DNA from: Tsuneonella mangrovi
Lineage (GTDB): Bacteria; Pseudomonadota; Alphaproteobacteria; Sphingomonadales; Sphingomonadaceae
Length of the DNA: 64,000 bases
Reading direction: 5' to 3'
Assembly: GCF_002269345.1 (NCBI RefSeq)
Contig: NZ_CP022889.1
Location: 2,212,501 to 2,276,500 of the forward strand
Below are positions 50,235 through 59,035 of this stretch, piece by piece. The translations under genes were made by a program, and so were the position numbers. The first letter of the stretch is position 1, and every line of letters starts with the position of its first letter. A model generated the notes under the pieces. That model did not search any database. It was not told the origin of the DNA and was given only the letters and a program-made list of their open reading frames with translations.

Positions 50235-51662
50235 ATGAGCGGCGCGGCCGACACGTTCGATGAAATGCACGATCCGTCCGGCGCAGTCCGAGCGGGCTAC
50301 GCCGAATACTGCAGATGGTTCGACGAACAGCCCGCCGATCTCCTGAAGCGCAAGGACCAAGAGGCCGAAGCCTCATTCCGCCGCACCGGGATTACCTTCA
50401 ATGTCTATGGCGAGCACGACGCGGAAGAGCGGCTTATCCCGTTCGACATGGTTCCGCGGATCATCACCGCGAACGAATGGCGTCGTCTGACGCGCGGGAT
50501 CGAACAGCGGGTGAGCGCGCTCAACGCCTTCATCCACGACCTTTACCATCGGCAAGAGATCATCCGCGCGGGCCGGCTGCCAGAGAGACTGCTCGCCAAT
50601 AACGACGCGTGGCTATCCAACATGGTCGGTTTCACCCCGCCGGGCGGGGTCTATACCCACATCGTCGGCATCGACCTGGTGCGCACCGGCCCGAACGATT
50701 TCTTCGTGCTGGAGGACAACGCGCGCACCCCCAGCGGGGTCTCGTACATGCTCGAGAACCGCGAAACGATGATGACGATGTTCCCCGAACTGTTCACGCG
50801 GGTTCCGGTGAGCACGGTGTCGGACTACCCGCGCCGGCTCGCGCGCAGTCTCGCTGCGTGTGCGCCCTCTGCGACGACCGGCAAGCCGACCGTCGCGGTG
50901 CTGACGCCGGGGATCTACAACAGCGCCTATTACGAACACGCATTCCTTGCCGACCAGATGGGTGCCGAGCTGGTCGAGAGCGGCGATCTGCGAGTGGTTG
51001 GCGGGCGCGTCTGTATGCGCACAACGCGGGGGTTCGAACCGATTGACGTGCTTTATCGCCGGGTCGACGACGATTTCCTCGATCCGCTGTCGTTCAATCC
51101 CGACAGTATGTTGGGCGTGCCCGGCATCATGGATGTCTATCGCTCGGGCGGGATCACCATCGCAAACGCTCCGGGAACCGGGATTGCCGACGACAAGGCG
51201 ATCTATTCGTTCATGCCCGAGATCGTCGAGTTTTACACCGGCGAGAAGCCCTTGCTGCCCAATGTCGAGACCTATCGCTGCGCCGATCGCGAAACGCTGA
51301 AATACGTTCTCGACAACCTCGAAGAGCTGGTGGTCAAGGAAGTCCATGGTTCGGGCGGCTACGGCATGCTTATCGGCCCGACTGCCAGCAAGAAGGAAAT
51401 CCGCACGTTCCGCGCCAAGCTGGAAGCCAATCCGCAGAACTACATTGCCCAGCCGACGCTGGCGCTTTCGACTTGCCCTGTGTTCACCCGGAAGGGCCTT
51501 GCCCCGCGGCACGTGGACTTGCGGCCCTTCGTGCTGGTCTCGCCCGACAACGTCGAGATCGTGCCCGGCGGGCTGACCCGCGTCGCGCTCAAAAAGGGAT
51601 CGTTGGTGGTCAACTCGTCGCAAGGCGGAGGCACCAAGGATACCTGGGTGCTGAAAGACTGA
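50235..51662 (+). CDS. Circularly permuted ATP-grasp type 2 protein of the Anbu operon
   Basis: A 475-residue member of COG2308 (CP_ATPgrasp). Conserved stretches include FDMVPRIITANEWRR, NNDAWLSNMVGFTPPGGVYT, FVLEDNARTPSGVSYMLENR, KEVHGSGGYGMLIGP and LRPFVLV. ATP-grasp enzymes form acid-amine or acid-thiol bonds through acyl phosphates; this branch was predicted from genome context to be a peptide or amide ligase. GGAAGGAG lies directly upstream of the ATG at 50235. It heads the operon with alpha-E, transglutaminase and Anbu genes. Confidence 0.93.
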   Translation: MSGAADTFDEMHDPSGAVRAGYAEYCRWFDEQPADLLKRKDQEAEASFRRTGITFNVYGEHDAEERLIPFDMVPRIITANEWRRLTRGIEQRVSALNAFIHDLYHRQEIIRAGRLPERLLANNDAWLSNMVGFTPPGGVYTHIVGIDLVRTGPNDFFVLEDNARTPSGVSYMLENRETMMTMFPELFTRVPVSTVSDYPRRLARSLAACAPSATTGKPTVAVLTPGIYNSAYYEHAFLADQMGAELVESGDLRVVGGRVCMRTTRGFEPIDVLYRRVDDDFLDPLSFNPDSMLGVPGIMDVYRSGGITIANAPGTGIADDKAIYSFMPEIVEFYTGEKPLLPNVETYRCADRETLKYVLDNLEELVVKEVHGSGGYGMLIGPTASKKEIRTFRAKLEANPQNYIAQPTLALSTCPVFTRKGLAPRHVDLRPFVLVSPDNVEIVPGGLTRVALKKGSLVVNSSQGGGTKDTWVLKD

Positions 51663-51678
51663 TGGCGGGGATGCGACC

Positions 51679-52623
51679 ATGTTAGGGCGGACCGCCAACG
51701 GGTTGTTCTGGATGTTCCGCTATCTCGAGCGGGTGGAGAATACCGCGCGGCTGCTCGACGCTGGGCTGCGAATGGCGCTGACCCGCGATGTCATCTCGGC
51801 CGAGGACGAATGGCGTTCGGTGATTGCCACGCTCGGGCAAGGCGCCGGATTCGAAGCGAAATACGGCATCTACACAGGAACGCAGGCGTGGAATTACATC
51901 CTGCGCGACAAGGACAATCCGGCCTGCCTCCACGCGTTGATGCGCACAGTGCGCACGAATGCGCGCGCGGTGCGGACCGCGATCAGCAGCGACCTGTGGA
52001 CCGCGGTCAACGAAGGATGGATGAAGATCGACGAGGCGCTCTCGCGGCCCGTCACGCAAAGCGCGGTGGGCGACGTGGTCAAGATGATCAAGGGTGTCGG
52101 AACGCTGGCGCACGGCGCGTTCGGCAATTCGATGCTGCGCGATGCAGGTTTCCATTTTGCGCGCGCGGGTACCTTCGTGGAGCGGGCGGACAGCACCGCG
52201 CGCATCCTCGACATGAAGTATTACCTGCTGCTTCCCTCGGTGAGCTACGTGGGTTCGAGCCTCGATGCCGGACAATGGGACCAGTTGCTGCGCTCGGTCT
52301 CGGGTGATCGCGCGTTCCGCTGGCTCAACACCGGCAAGGCCGATGCGCGCGGGATCGTCGAGTTCCTGATCCTCGACCAGCGCTTCCCCCGGAGCCTCGC
52401 CTACAGCCACACATTGCTGCGCGAGAGCCTGACCACGCTCGCGCGGCTGCATGGCAGCGATGGAACCAGCAGCGAGCTGGTTTGCCAGTCCGCCGCGATG
52501 CTCGACGAGCTGACGATCGACCAGGTGTTCGATGAAGGGCTGCATGAGTTCCTGACCGGCTTCATGTTCCGCAACGGCGAGATCGCAGACGCGATCGCGC
52601 AAGACTATCGCTTCCTGGATTAG
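51679..52623 (+). CDS. Alpha-E domain protein of the Anbu operon
   Basis: A 314-residue, almost fully helical protein of COG2307 (alpha-E). It begins MLGRTANGLFWMFRYLERVE, the family hallmark, and includes FVERADSTARILDMKYYLL. Its biochemical role is not established; it invariably accompanies the COG2308 ATP-grasp, and is fused to it in some bacteria, so it is probably a partner subunit. It starts 16 bases after the ATP-grasp stop. Confidence 0.93.
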   Translation: MLGRTANGLFWMFRYLERVENTARLLDAGLRMALTRDVISAEDEWRSVIATLGQGAGFEAKYGIYTGTQAWNYILRDKDNPACLHALMRTVRTNARAVRTAISSDLWTAVNEGWMKIDEALSRPVTQSAVGDVVKMIKGVGTLAHGAFGNSMLRDAGFHFARAGTFVERADSTARILDMKYYLLLPSVSYVGSSLDAGQWDQLLRSVSGDRAFRWLNTGKADARGIVEFLILDQRFPRSLAYSHTLLRESLTTLARLHGSDGTSSELVCQSAAMLDELTIDQVFDEGLHEFLTGFMFRNGEIADAIAQDYRFLD

Positions 52624-52635
52624 GAGACCCGAGCC

Positions 52636-53451
52636 ATGCGCCTCTCCGTCCGTCATACCACCAGCTACCGGTTCAAGGAGCCGGTGATCCATGCGCTCCA
52701 GCGCCTGCGCCTGACCCCCAAGGAAACGCAAGGGCAGGAAATCATCGACTGGAACATGACGCTCGAACAAGCGCATATCGAACTCGAGTACGAGGACCAG
52801 CATCACAATCACGTGACGCTGGTGGCGGTCGAGCCGGGAACGAGCGAGGTCCATGTGACCTGCACCGGCAAGGTCGACACCCACGATCATGCCGGTGTGA
52901 TCGGGCGTCATGCGGGCCACCTGCCGCTATGGAGCTTCCTGTCGCAGACGAGGCTGACGCGTCCGGGACCAAAGTTGAGAGCGATGCTGCGAGGACTCGA
53001 GAGAGAGGTCGATGGCAGCGTCGATTTCCTCCACGCGTTGTCGAGCGAGATCCACCGACAGGTGCGCTACGAGACGGGGCGGACAGGGGTTGCCACGACC
53101 GCGGAAGAAGCGGTCGAGGCCGGGCACGGTGTGTGCCAGGACCATGCTCATATTTTTATCGGTGCTGCGCGCTCGCTGGGGATACCTGCGCGCTATGTCA
53201 GCGGCTACCTGATGATGAACGACCGCATCGACCAGGAGGCGACCCACGCCTGGGCCGAGGCCCACGTAGATGGTTTGGGATGGGTCGGGTTCGATATTTC
53301 CAACGGGATCAGCCCCGATCCGCGATACGTCCGCGTGGCAACGGGGCGCGACTATCGCGATGCAGCCCCGATCACCGGGATCAGCTTCGGGTCGGAGAGC
53401 GAAGGCTTGCACGTTGACGTGGCGGTCGAACGGCAGCAGGTGGAGCAATGA
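52636..53451 (+). CDS. Transglutaminase-like cysteine peptidase of the Anbu operon
   Basis: A 271-residue protein with the bacterial transglutaminase N-terminal domain (1-90) and a papain-like core. The triad is C167 (GHGVCQDHAHIF), H204 (ATHAWAEAHV) and D220 (WVGFDISNG). Such proteins act as peptidases, amidases or transpeptidases. In Anbu operons one or two copies always appear beside the ATP-grasp/alpha-E pair, suggesting removal or transfer of a tag. It starts twelve bases after the alpha-E stop. Confidence 0.93.
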   Translation: MRLSVRHTTSYRFKEPVIHALQRLRLTPKETQGQEIIDWNMTLEQAHIELEYEDQHHNHVTLVAVEPGTSEVHVTCTGKVDTHDHAGVIGRHAGHLPLWSFLSQTRLTRPGPKLRAMLRGLEREVDGSVDFLHALSSEIHRQVRYETGRTGVATTAEEAVEAGHGVCQDHAHIFIGAARSLGIPARYVSGYLMMNDRIDQEATHAWAEAHVDGLGWVGFDISNGISPDPRYVRVATGRDYRDAAPITGISFGSESEGLHVDVAVERQQVEQ

Positions 53452-53513
53452 CTCGGCCAACGATCGGTGCGTGCTGAGTTGACAACGACAAACGGTCCGG
53501 AGGCGCCGAATTC

Positions 53514-54260
53514 ATGACCTATTGCGTGGGATTGATGCTCGACAAGGGCCTGGTCCTGATGAGCGACACCCGCACCAATTCGGGTGTCGACAACATCTCG
53601 GTGTTTCGCAAGTTGGTCCACTGGGAAGTGCCTGGCGAGCGGATCGTAGCTGTGATGACGGCGGGCAACCTTGCCACCACGCAGGCTGTCATCAGCCAGC
53701 TCGAGGAGCGGACCAAGACCCCGGACGAGCGGCGCAATTCAGTGTTCGATGCGCCGACGATGTTCCAGGTGGCGACCGAGATCGGGCGGCTGTTGCAAGA
53801 GACGATCGAGGATCGGCAGGAGGTAAACGGGCAGAACGGGCAGGGCCGGTTCACTGCCACGATGATCGTCGCGGGCCAGATCAAGGGCATGGAACCGCGC
53901 CTGTTCCTGATCTATCCCGAAGGCAACTTCATCGAGGCGAGCTGGGACACCCCATTCTTCCAGATCGGCGAGACCAAGTACGGCCGCCCGATCCTGATCC
54001 GCGCGTACGACCGCACGATGAGCTTCGAGGATGCGGTCAAGCTGCTGATGGTCAGCTTCGATTCGACGCTCAAGGCCAATCTCTCGGTCGGTATGCCGCT
54101 CGACGTGATGGTGATCGAGCGCGAGGCCTATGCACCGCGTCACGAACAGCGCATCACCCAAGAGGACGAATACTTCCAGATGGTGTCCGCTGGTTGGGGC
54201 GATTCATTGCGGCAGGCGTTCAACGCGCTTCCCGATTTCACCTTTGCCAAGGGTAAGTAA
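53514..54260 (+). CDS. Anbu, proteasome-like peptidase (bacterial proteasome homologue)
   Basis: A 248-residue Ntn-hydrolase of COG3484. After Met removal the chain starts TYCVGLMLDKGLVLMSDTRT, with T1 as nucleophile, D17, and K32 in FRKL: the proteasome active-site set. No propeptide is present, as is usual for Anbu. Solved homologues form helical or lock-washer assemblies rather than closed HslV-type rings. No ATPase unfoldase is encoded nearby. CGGAGG precedes the ATG about ten bases upstream. It is the last gene of the ATP-grasp/alpha-E/transglutaminase operon; its substrate is unknown. Confidence 0.94.
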   Translation: MTYCVGLMLDKGLVLMSDTRTNSGVDNISVFRKLVHWEVPGERIVAVMTAGNLATTQAVISQLEERTKTPDERRNSVFDAPTMFQVATEIGRLLQETIEDRQEVNGQNGQGRFTATMIVAGQIKGMEPRLFLIYPEGNFIEASWDTPFFQIGETKYGRPILIRAYDRTMSFEDAVKLLMVSFDSTLKANLSVGMPLDVMVIEREAYAPRHEQRITQEDEYFQMVSAGWGDSLRQAFNALPDFTFAKGK

Positions 54261-54318
54261 AATCCCTTAGGACAAGCGCTTACGCGCGATTGCGGATGCG
54301 GGATTGCCCGTAATTCCA

Positions 54319-54386
54319 CTCCATTCCGGATGAATTTTTGCGACGGTAATCGCTGAACATCAGAGTTGTTGTTGCTCCATTCCGGA
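54319..54386 (+). promoter_or_regulatory. Paired direct repeats upstream of the LuxR-type gene
   Basis: CTCCATTCCGGA occurs twice, at 54319-54330 and 54375-54386. The second copy is part of an imperfect palindrome, CCATT-ccgga-AATGG; the first is followed by tg, giving cattccggatg. Two sites 56 bases apart in the 161-base gap after the Anbu gene suggest a regulator-binding region, perhaps for the LuxR-type product itself. Confidence 0.5.
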
Positions 54387-54421
54387 AATGGATCGAATTA
54401 ACCAAGACCGGTCCTGACGCC

Positions 54422-55045
54422 ATGCTGCGCGGCATGACCCAACGCCAGATCATTCATATCGTCGAACCCGATGTCCGCATGCGCGCCGAATGTGCCCGGC
54501 TCGTGTTCGGGCTTGGCCACCACGCGGAAGTCTATGGCGACATCGACGAACTGCTGGCCCACCCGCCGCAAGGGGGGACCATATTCCTGCGCGACGATGC
54601 CGAAGGCGCCCCCGCCTTGATCGAGCAGCTCGCCGAGGCCGGTATCTGGCTTCCCGTCGTCGCGATGCACGAGGATCCGCAAACTCACCGGGTCGTTGCC
54701 GCAATCAAGGCCGGCGCTCTCGAATATCTCGCGCTTCCGCTCGAAGGATCGCGCTTCGCCGGTCTGCTGGAGCGGATCGACAGCGAATCGAGCGAACATG
54801 CCGAGGCCCGCCGAAGGATGATCGATGCGCGCCAGCGGATCGCCAGCCTGTCCAACCGCGAGCGCGAGGTGCTCGACTGGCTGGCGCAAGGGTCGAGCAA
54901 CAAGGCGATCGCCCGCGAACTCGACATCAGCCCGCGCACAGTGGAAATTCACCGGGCGAACATGATGACCAAGCTCGGGGCAGCGCATTCGGCCGAGGCA
55001 GTCCGCATGCGGCTCGAAGCGCAGGTTCCGGACACGGGCACCTGA
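54422..55045 (+). CDS. LuxR/FixJ-type regulator with a degenerate receiver domain
   Basis: A 207-residue protein (or 203 from the ATG at 54434). The C-terminal GerE/LuxR helix-turn-helix at about 143-200 is intact (LSNREREVLDWLAQGSSNKA, then SPRTVEIHRANMM). The N-terminal 125 residues follow the receiver fold (IIHIVEPD at strand 1, TIFLRDD at strand 3). However, M82 sits at the conserved Ser/Thr position and L105 before P106 replaces the invariant lysine. Phosphorylation-type signalling is therefore doubtful. No kinase gene is adjacent. It lies downstream of the Anbu operon. Confidence 0.82.
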   Translation: MLRGMTQRQIIHIVEPDVRMRAECARLVFGLGHHAEVYGDIDELLAHPPQGGTIFLRDDAEGAPALIEQLAEAGIWLPVVAMHEDPQTHRVVAAIKAGALEYLALPLEGSRFAGLLERIDSESSEHAEARRRMIDARQRIASLSNREREVLDWLAQGSSNKAIARELDISPRTVEIHRANMMTKLGAAHSAEAVRMRLEAQVPDTGT

Positions 55046-55058
55046 CGCCCGGCGGTCC

Positions 55059-55721
55059 TCAACGACAGTAGCCGCCCCCGCCCAGTTCGACATGGAAGTG
55101 ATCGTGGTGCGCGGCGTTGTAGCCAGGGCCGAGCACGGTGCCGAACCGCTTGCACGCGCTGGCATGGACCACCCGCAGGAATTCGCGCTCCTTTTCAGTC
55201 CCGTTCCAGCCGCCGGCGACCGTGATCCGCCGTCCGTCTGCCAGCACGAATGCGGATACGTCGATCGCCTCTGCGCGGGCATGTGCCGAGCGCCGGGAAG
55301 AACCGGCGACGTTGCGGCACGAATAGCTGCCGAAAGTCTCGATCCGGGCGAGCGGGCTGCCGAATTCGATCCGCGCGGCGCGATCGATCCCGTAGCGCGC
55401 CCAACCGGCAAGCGTGTCTGCCAGCGGGCAGGCGACCGGGCCGAGGTTGGCGAGCGTGAACCGCCGGTCGTCGCCCTGGAGCGAGGCAAGCGTGACGCTG
55501 TCGAGCGTCGAGCACCCCGCGCCATAGTATTTGTCGGGCACGGGGTTGAAGTCAGTGCCATCGCGTCCGAGGCTGGCGAGGCACATCCGCTCGTTCGAAC
55601 TCGGCGCCCAGTTGCCGGTGACGCTCGGGGCAGGACGGGCAGGCGCGCGGCTGTCGGGAATCAGGTTCCCGCACCCGGCAAGGGTGGCTGTCATCGCCAG
55701 CAAGGCAAGTCGCGTGCGCAT
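55059..55721 (-). CDS. Extensin-like C-terminal domain lipoprotein
   Basis: A 220-residue protein with lipobox LAGC (C17). The extensin-like domain carries H147 (SAHARAEAIDV), D154 and H208-x-H210 (HDHFHVE), matching the zinc site of LAS-type D,D-carboxypeptidase/endopeptidase folds. Six cysteines in the mature part may form disulfides. It is probably a periplasmic peptidoglycan hydrolase attached to a membrane. Convergent with the LuxR-type gene, 13 bases apart. Confidence 0.85.
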   Translation of the reverse strand: MRTRLALLAMTATLAGCGNLIPDSRAPARPAPSVTGNWAPSSNERMCLASLGRDGTDFNPVPDKYYGAGCSTLDSVTLASLQGDDRRFTLANLGPVACPLADTLAGWARYGIDRAARIEFGSPLARIETFGSYSCRNVAGSSRRSAHARAEAIDVSAFVLADGRRITVAGGWNGTEKEREFLRVVHASACKRFGTVLGPGYNAAHHDHFHVELGGGGYCR

Positions 55722-55768
55722 GGCGCACAGTCTCGCCGGTTATGGTTAACAGTGCCCTAATGCGCCGG

Positions 55769-57223
55769 TTAGAGCGCAGTTCGCCGACTGATCAGCCAGA
55801 TCGCCAGCCACGACGCGGCAAAACCCGGGATGATTTCGTAGACGCCGTCGCCGCCCAGGAAGCTGGTATCCCAACCTAGCGCGATCCACGCGATCACTAC
55901 CAGCGCGCCGGTCGCAAGGCCGGCGACGGCACCCGCGCCGGTCATTCGCTTCCAGGTCAGCGAAAGCACGATCAGCGGCCCGAATGCCGCGCCGAACCCG
56001 GCCCACGCATGAGCGACGAGCCCAAGCACTTCGCTGTTCGGGTTTCCCGCAATCGCGATCGCCGCCATCGCCACCAGCGCGACGCACAGCCGCCCGATAT
56101 TGACCGCTTCGCGCTCGCTTGCGTTCTTGCGCAGGAACAGGCGGTAGAAATCCTCGACCAGCGAACTGGAGGACACCAGCAGTTGCGAGCTGATCGTGCT
56201 CATGATCGCTGCCAGCAGCGCGGCGTAGAGGAACCCGGTGATGAGCGGGGTGAACAGCAGGTTGGCGAGCACGACGAAGATCGTTTCCGGATCGTCGAGC
56301 ACCAGCCCGTTTCGCGCCATGTAGGCCCGGCCCGCGATGCCCACGCCGATCGCGCCCATCAGGCACACGAACATCCAGCTCATCGCGTAATTGCGCGCGG
56401 TTGCCACTTCGCGCACCGAGCGGACCGCCATGAACCGCACGATGATGTGCGGCTGGCCGAAATAGCCGAGGCCCCACGTCACCGCCGATAACCAGCCGAT
56501 CGCGGTCAGCCCGTAAGTCAGGCTGAGGAACCCGTCCTGCGGCACGGCGGCGATGCTTGCGCCGTTGGCTCCGCCGGGGCCGAAGATCACTACCAGCGGC
56601 ATCAGCACCAGCGCGAGCAGCATGATCACGCCTTGCACGAAGTCGGTCAGGCTGACCGCGAGGAACCCGCCGATCATCGTGTAGGCCAGCACCACCAGCG
56701 CGGTGATCCAGATCCCCGCCGAATAGTCGGTCATCCCCGAAATGTGGATTGCCCCGCTGAATGCGGTCTCGAACAGCTTGCCGCCGCCGACCAGACCAGC
56801 TGCAGTGTACACCGTGAAGAACAGCACCACGATCACTGCGCTGGTAATCCGCAGCGCCACGGCCTTTTCTGGGAAGCGATTGGCGAGGAATTCGGGAATG
56901 GTCAGCGAATTGTCGAGCTCTTCGGTCTGCTGGCGCAGCCGGGGGGCAACGACGATCCAGTTGACGAACGCGCCGACGAACAGGCCGATGCCGATCCACG
57001 CCGAGACCAGCCCGGTGGCGTAGAGCGCGCCCGGCAGGCCGAGCAATAGCCAGCCCGACATGTCGCTTGCCCCGGCGGAGAGCGCCGCCACGGCCGGGTG
57101 CAGGTCGCGTCCGGCGAGCAAATACCCTTCCGAAGAGTCGGTCGATTTGCGCCACGCGTAGAGCCCGATGCCGAGCATCAGGAGGAAGTAGAGGGTGAGT
57201 GAAACGATGATCCCTGTCTGCAT
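55769..57223 (-). CDS. putP: Sodium/proline symporter
   Basis: A 484-residue SSS-family transporter with about thirteen membrane spans. YAWRKSTDSSEGYLLAGRDL, SAGASDMSGWLLLGLPGALY and WGLGYFGQPHIIVRFMAV are strongly PutP-like, and length and order agree. It imports proline with Na+, for osmoprotection or as carbon and nitrogen source; PutA is not in the window. It precedes the extensin-like gene by 47 bases on the same strand. Confidence 0.93.
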   Translation of the reverse strand: MQTGIIVSLTLYFLLMLGIGLYAWRKSTDSSEGYLLAGRDLHPAVAALSAGASDMSGWLLLGLPGALYATGLVSAWIGIGLFVGAFVNWIVVAPRLRQQTEELDNSLTIPEFLANRFPEKAVALRITSAVIVVLFFTVYTAAGLVGGGKLFETAFSGAIHISGMTDYSAGIWITALVVLAYTMIGGFLAVSLTDFVQGVIMLLALVLMPLVVIFGPGGANGASIAAVPQDGFLSLTYGLTAIGWLSAVTWGLGYFGQPHIIVRFMAVRSVREVATARNYAMSWMFVCLMGAIGVGIAGRAYMARNGLVLDDPETIFVVLANLLFTPLITGFLYAALLAAIMSTISSQLLVSSSSLVEDFYRLFLRKNASEREAVNIGRLCVALVAMAAIAIAGNPNSEVLGLVAHAWAGFGAAFGPLIVLSLTWKRMTGAGAVAGLATGALVVIAWIALGWDTSFLGGDGVYEIIPGFAASWLAIWLISRRTAL

Positions 57224-57283
57224 GGCGCGGGTGCCTAACAGGAGAGGTTGGCGCTGGCCACCGCAGTCTCGGGCTGCGGACCC

Positions 57284-58369
57284 TTACCAGCCCAGCGCGG
57301 ATTGCAGAGCCTGTGTCGGATCTTCGAGATCGAGTCCGTGCTCGCGCACCCAATTGTCGTCGAAATAGGTGTCGGCATAACGTTCGCCGTCGTCGCACAG
57401 GATCGAGACGATACTGCCCGTTTCGCCCCGCCGCGCCATGTCTTGCGCCAGCTGCGCGACCGCCCACAGGCTGGTGCCAGTCGATCCGCCGACCTTGCGC
57501 CCGAGGCGGGCCGAGAGCAGCCGCGCGGCGGCGACGCTCTGGGCATCGCTGACCGGCATCATCGCATCGACCACGGCAGGCAGGAAGCTCGGCTCGACCC
57601 GCGGACGACCGATTCCCTCGATGCAGCTGCCGCATTTTTCGATCGTCGTGACCGAGCGGTCGGCCCAGTGCCGGTGGAACACCGATCCTTCGGGGTCGGC
57701 GACCATCAGCTGCGTCGCGTGGCGGCGATAGCGGATGAAGCGCCCGATCGTGGCAGAGGTGCCGCCGGTCCCCGCACCGCAGACGATCCAGCGCGGGATC
57801 GGGTGCGGTTCGAGCGCCATCTGCTCGAAGATCGTCTCGGCGATGTTGTTGTTGCCGCGCCAGTCTGTCGCCCGTTCGGCATAGGTGAACTGGTCGAGGT
57901 AGACACCGCCGCATCGGTCGGCCAATTGCTGGGCGACGGCATAGACTGTGCCGGGATCATCGACGAAGTGCGCCTTGCCGCCGTAGAACTCGATTGCCGC
58001 GATCTTCGCCTGCGCGGTGCTGCGCGGGACCACGGCGATGAATTCGAGGCCGAGCATCCGCGCGAAATAGGCTTCGGAAACCGCGGTCGATCCGCTCGAC
58101 GCCTCGACGATCGGCGTGGTCGCCCCGATCCGCCCGTCGCACAGCGCGTAGAGGAACAGCGAACGCGCCAGGCGGTGCTTGAGACTGCCGGTAGGGTGGC
58201 TCGCCTCGTCCTTCAGGTAGAGCTGGACGCCCGGCAGCGCGGGCAGGGCGACCGGCACCAGGTGGGTGTCGGCCGAACGGTTGTAGTCGGCCTCGATCGT
58301 GCGGATCGCCTCGGCGGTCCACGCACGATCGGCGGCGGAGTTGGTCTGCTGGTGAGCGGCGCTATCCAT
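57284..58369 (-). CDS. PLP-dependent cysteine synthase-fold enzyme (Cds1-like cysteine desulfhydrase)
   Basis: A 361-residue fold-type II PLP enzyme. K64 in [11 protein letters not shown] binds [13 protein letters not shown] contacts the substrate carboxylate, and [12 protein letters not shown] cradles the phosphate. Its length and the [17 protein letters not shown] segment resemble the Cds1 group, which releases H2S from cysteine, rather than CysK or CysM. Cystathionine beta-synthase-type activity is an alternative. Monocistronic-looking, 60 bases before putP. Confidence 0.85.
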   Translation of the reverse strand: MDSAAHQQTNSAADRAWTAEAIRTIEADYNRSADTHLVPVALPALPGVQLYLKDEASHPTGSLKHRLARSLFLYALCDGRIGATTPIVEASSGSTAVSEAYFARMLGLEFIAVVPRSTAQAKIAAIEFYGGKAHFVDDPGTVYAVAQQLADRCGGVYLDQFTYAERATDWRGNNNIAETIFEQMALEPHPIPRWIVCGAGTGGTSATIGRFIRYRRHATQLMVADPEGSVFHRHWADRSVTTIEKCGSCIEGIGRPRVEPSFLPAVVDAMMPVSDAQSVAAARLLSARLGRKVGGSTGTSLWAVAQLAQDMARRGETGSIVSILCDDGERYADTYFDDNWVREHGLDLEDPTQALQSALGW

Positions 58370-58425
58370 GCGCGGGGGATAGGCCCGGGCGGCGCGAGGT
58401 CAAGCCGGATCGCGGCCGTGCCGGG

Positions 58426-59034
58426 CTAGCCGAGGCTGGCGAGCAGTTCGTCGATCTGGCCGAGGCGTTCCTTGCCGAAGAACATCTCGCCCTCGATGTA
58501 GAACGTCGGGATGCCGAATGCACCGCGCTCGACGACGTTAGCGGTGTTGTCGGACAGCGTCTGCTTGACTGCGTCGTCCTGCGCCTTCGCTGCAAGCTCC
58601 GCCGGATCGAACCCTGATGCCGCGATCACTTGAGCCACGCCATCGCTATCGGCGGGATCGAGGCCGTCTTCCCACAGCGCGTGCAGCAGCCCTTCGATCA
58701 GCGGCGTTGCATCGCCCTGGCCTTGCGCAGCGATCAGCATTCGCAGCAAGTCGACCGATCGGAACGGGAAGGCCGGGTTCATCCGGAACTTGTCGAACCC
58801 GTGACGCTCGATGAAACGCTGCATCTCGAGCTGCGCGTAGGCGGTCTTGCCCTTGATATCCGCGTCACGGATGAACGGCGGGGCATTGCCGGTCAGCTTG
58901 TGCATTCCGCCGAGCAGCGCGGGTATCACGACGATCTCCGCCCCATGGCGCGCGGCGATTTCGCGTAGCGGCCACCACGCGAGGTATCCGTTGGGGCTGA
59001 TGAAATCGAATACGAAGTCGATTTTGGCGGTCAT
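58426..59034 (-). CDS. 2-hydroxychromene-2-carboxylate isomerase-like DsbA-fold protein
   Basis: A 202-residue kappa-class GST relative. FDFISPNGYLAW places S13 at the glutathione-activating position, as in NahD-type isomerases, and GAFGIPTFYIEGEMFFGKER is the usual thioredoxin-fold cis-Pro region. In naphthalene degradation the enzyme isomerises 2-hydroxychromene-2-carboxylate; sphingomonads often carry paralogues of unknown substrate. The ATG lies one base after the SDR gene's stop, so the two are cotranscribed. Confidence 0.88.
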   Translation of the reverse strand: MTAKIDFVFDFISPNGYLAWWPLREIAARHGAEIVVIPALLGGMHKLTGNAPPFIRDADIKGKTAYAQLEMQRFIERHGFDKFRMNPAFPFRSVDLLRMLIAAQGQGDATPLIEGLLHALWEDGLDPADSDGVAQVIAASGFDPAELAAKAQDDAVKQTLSDNTANVVERGAFGIPTFYIEGEMFFGKERLGQIDELLASLG

Positions 59035-59035
59035 G

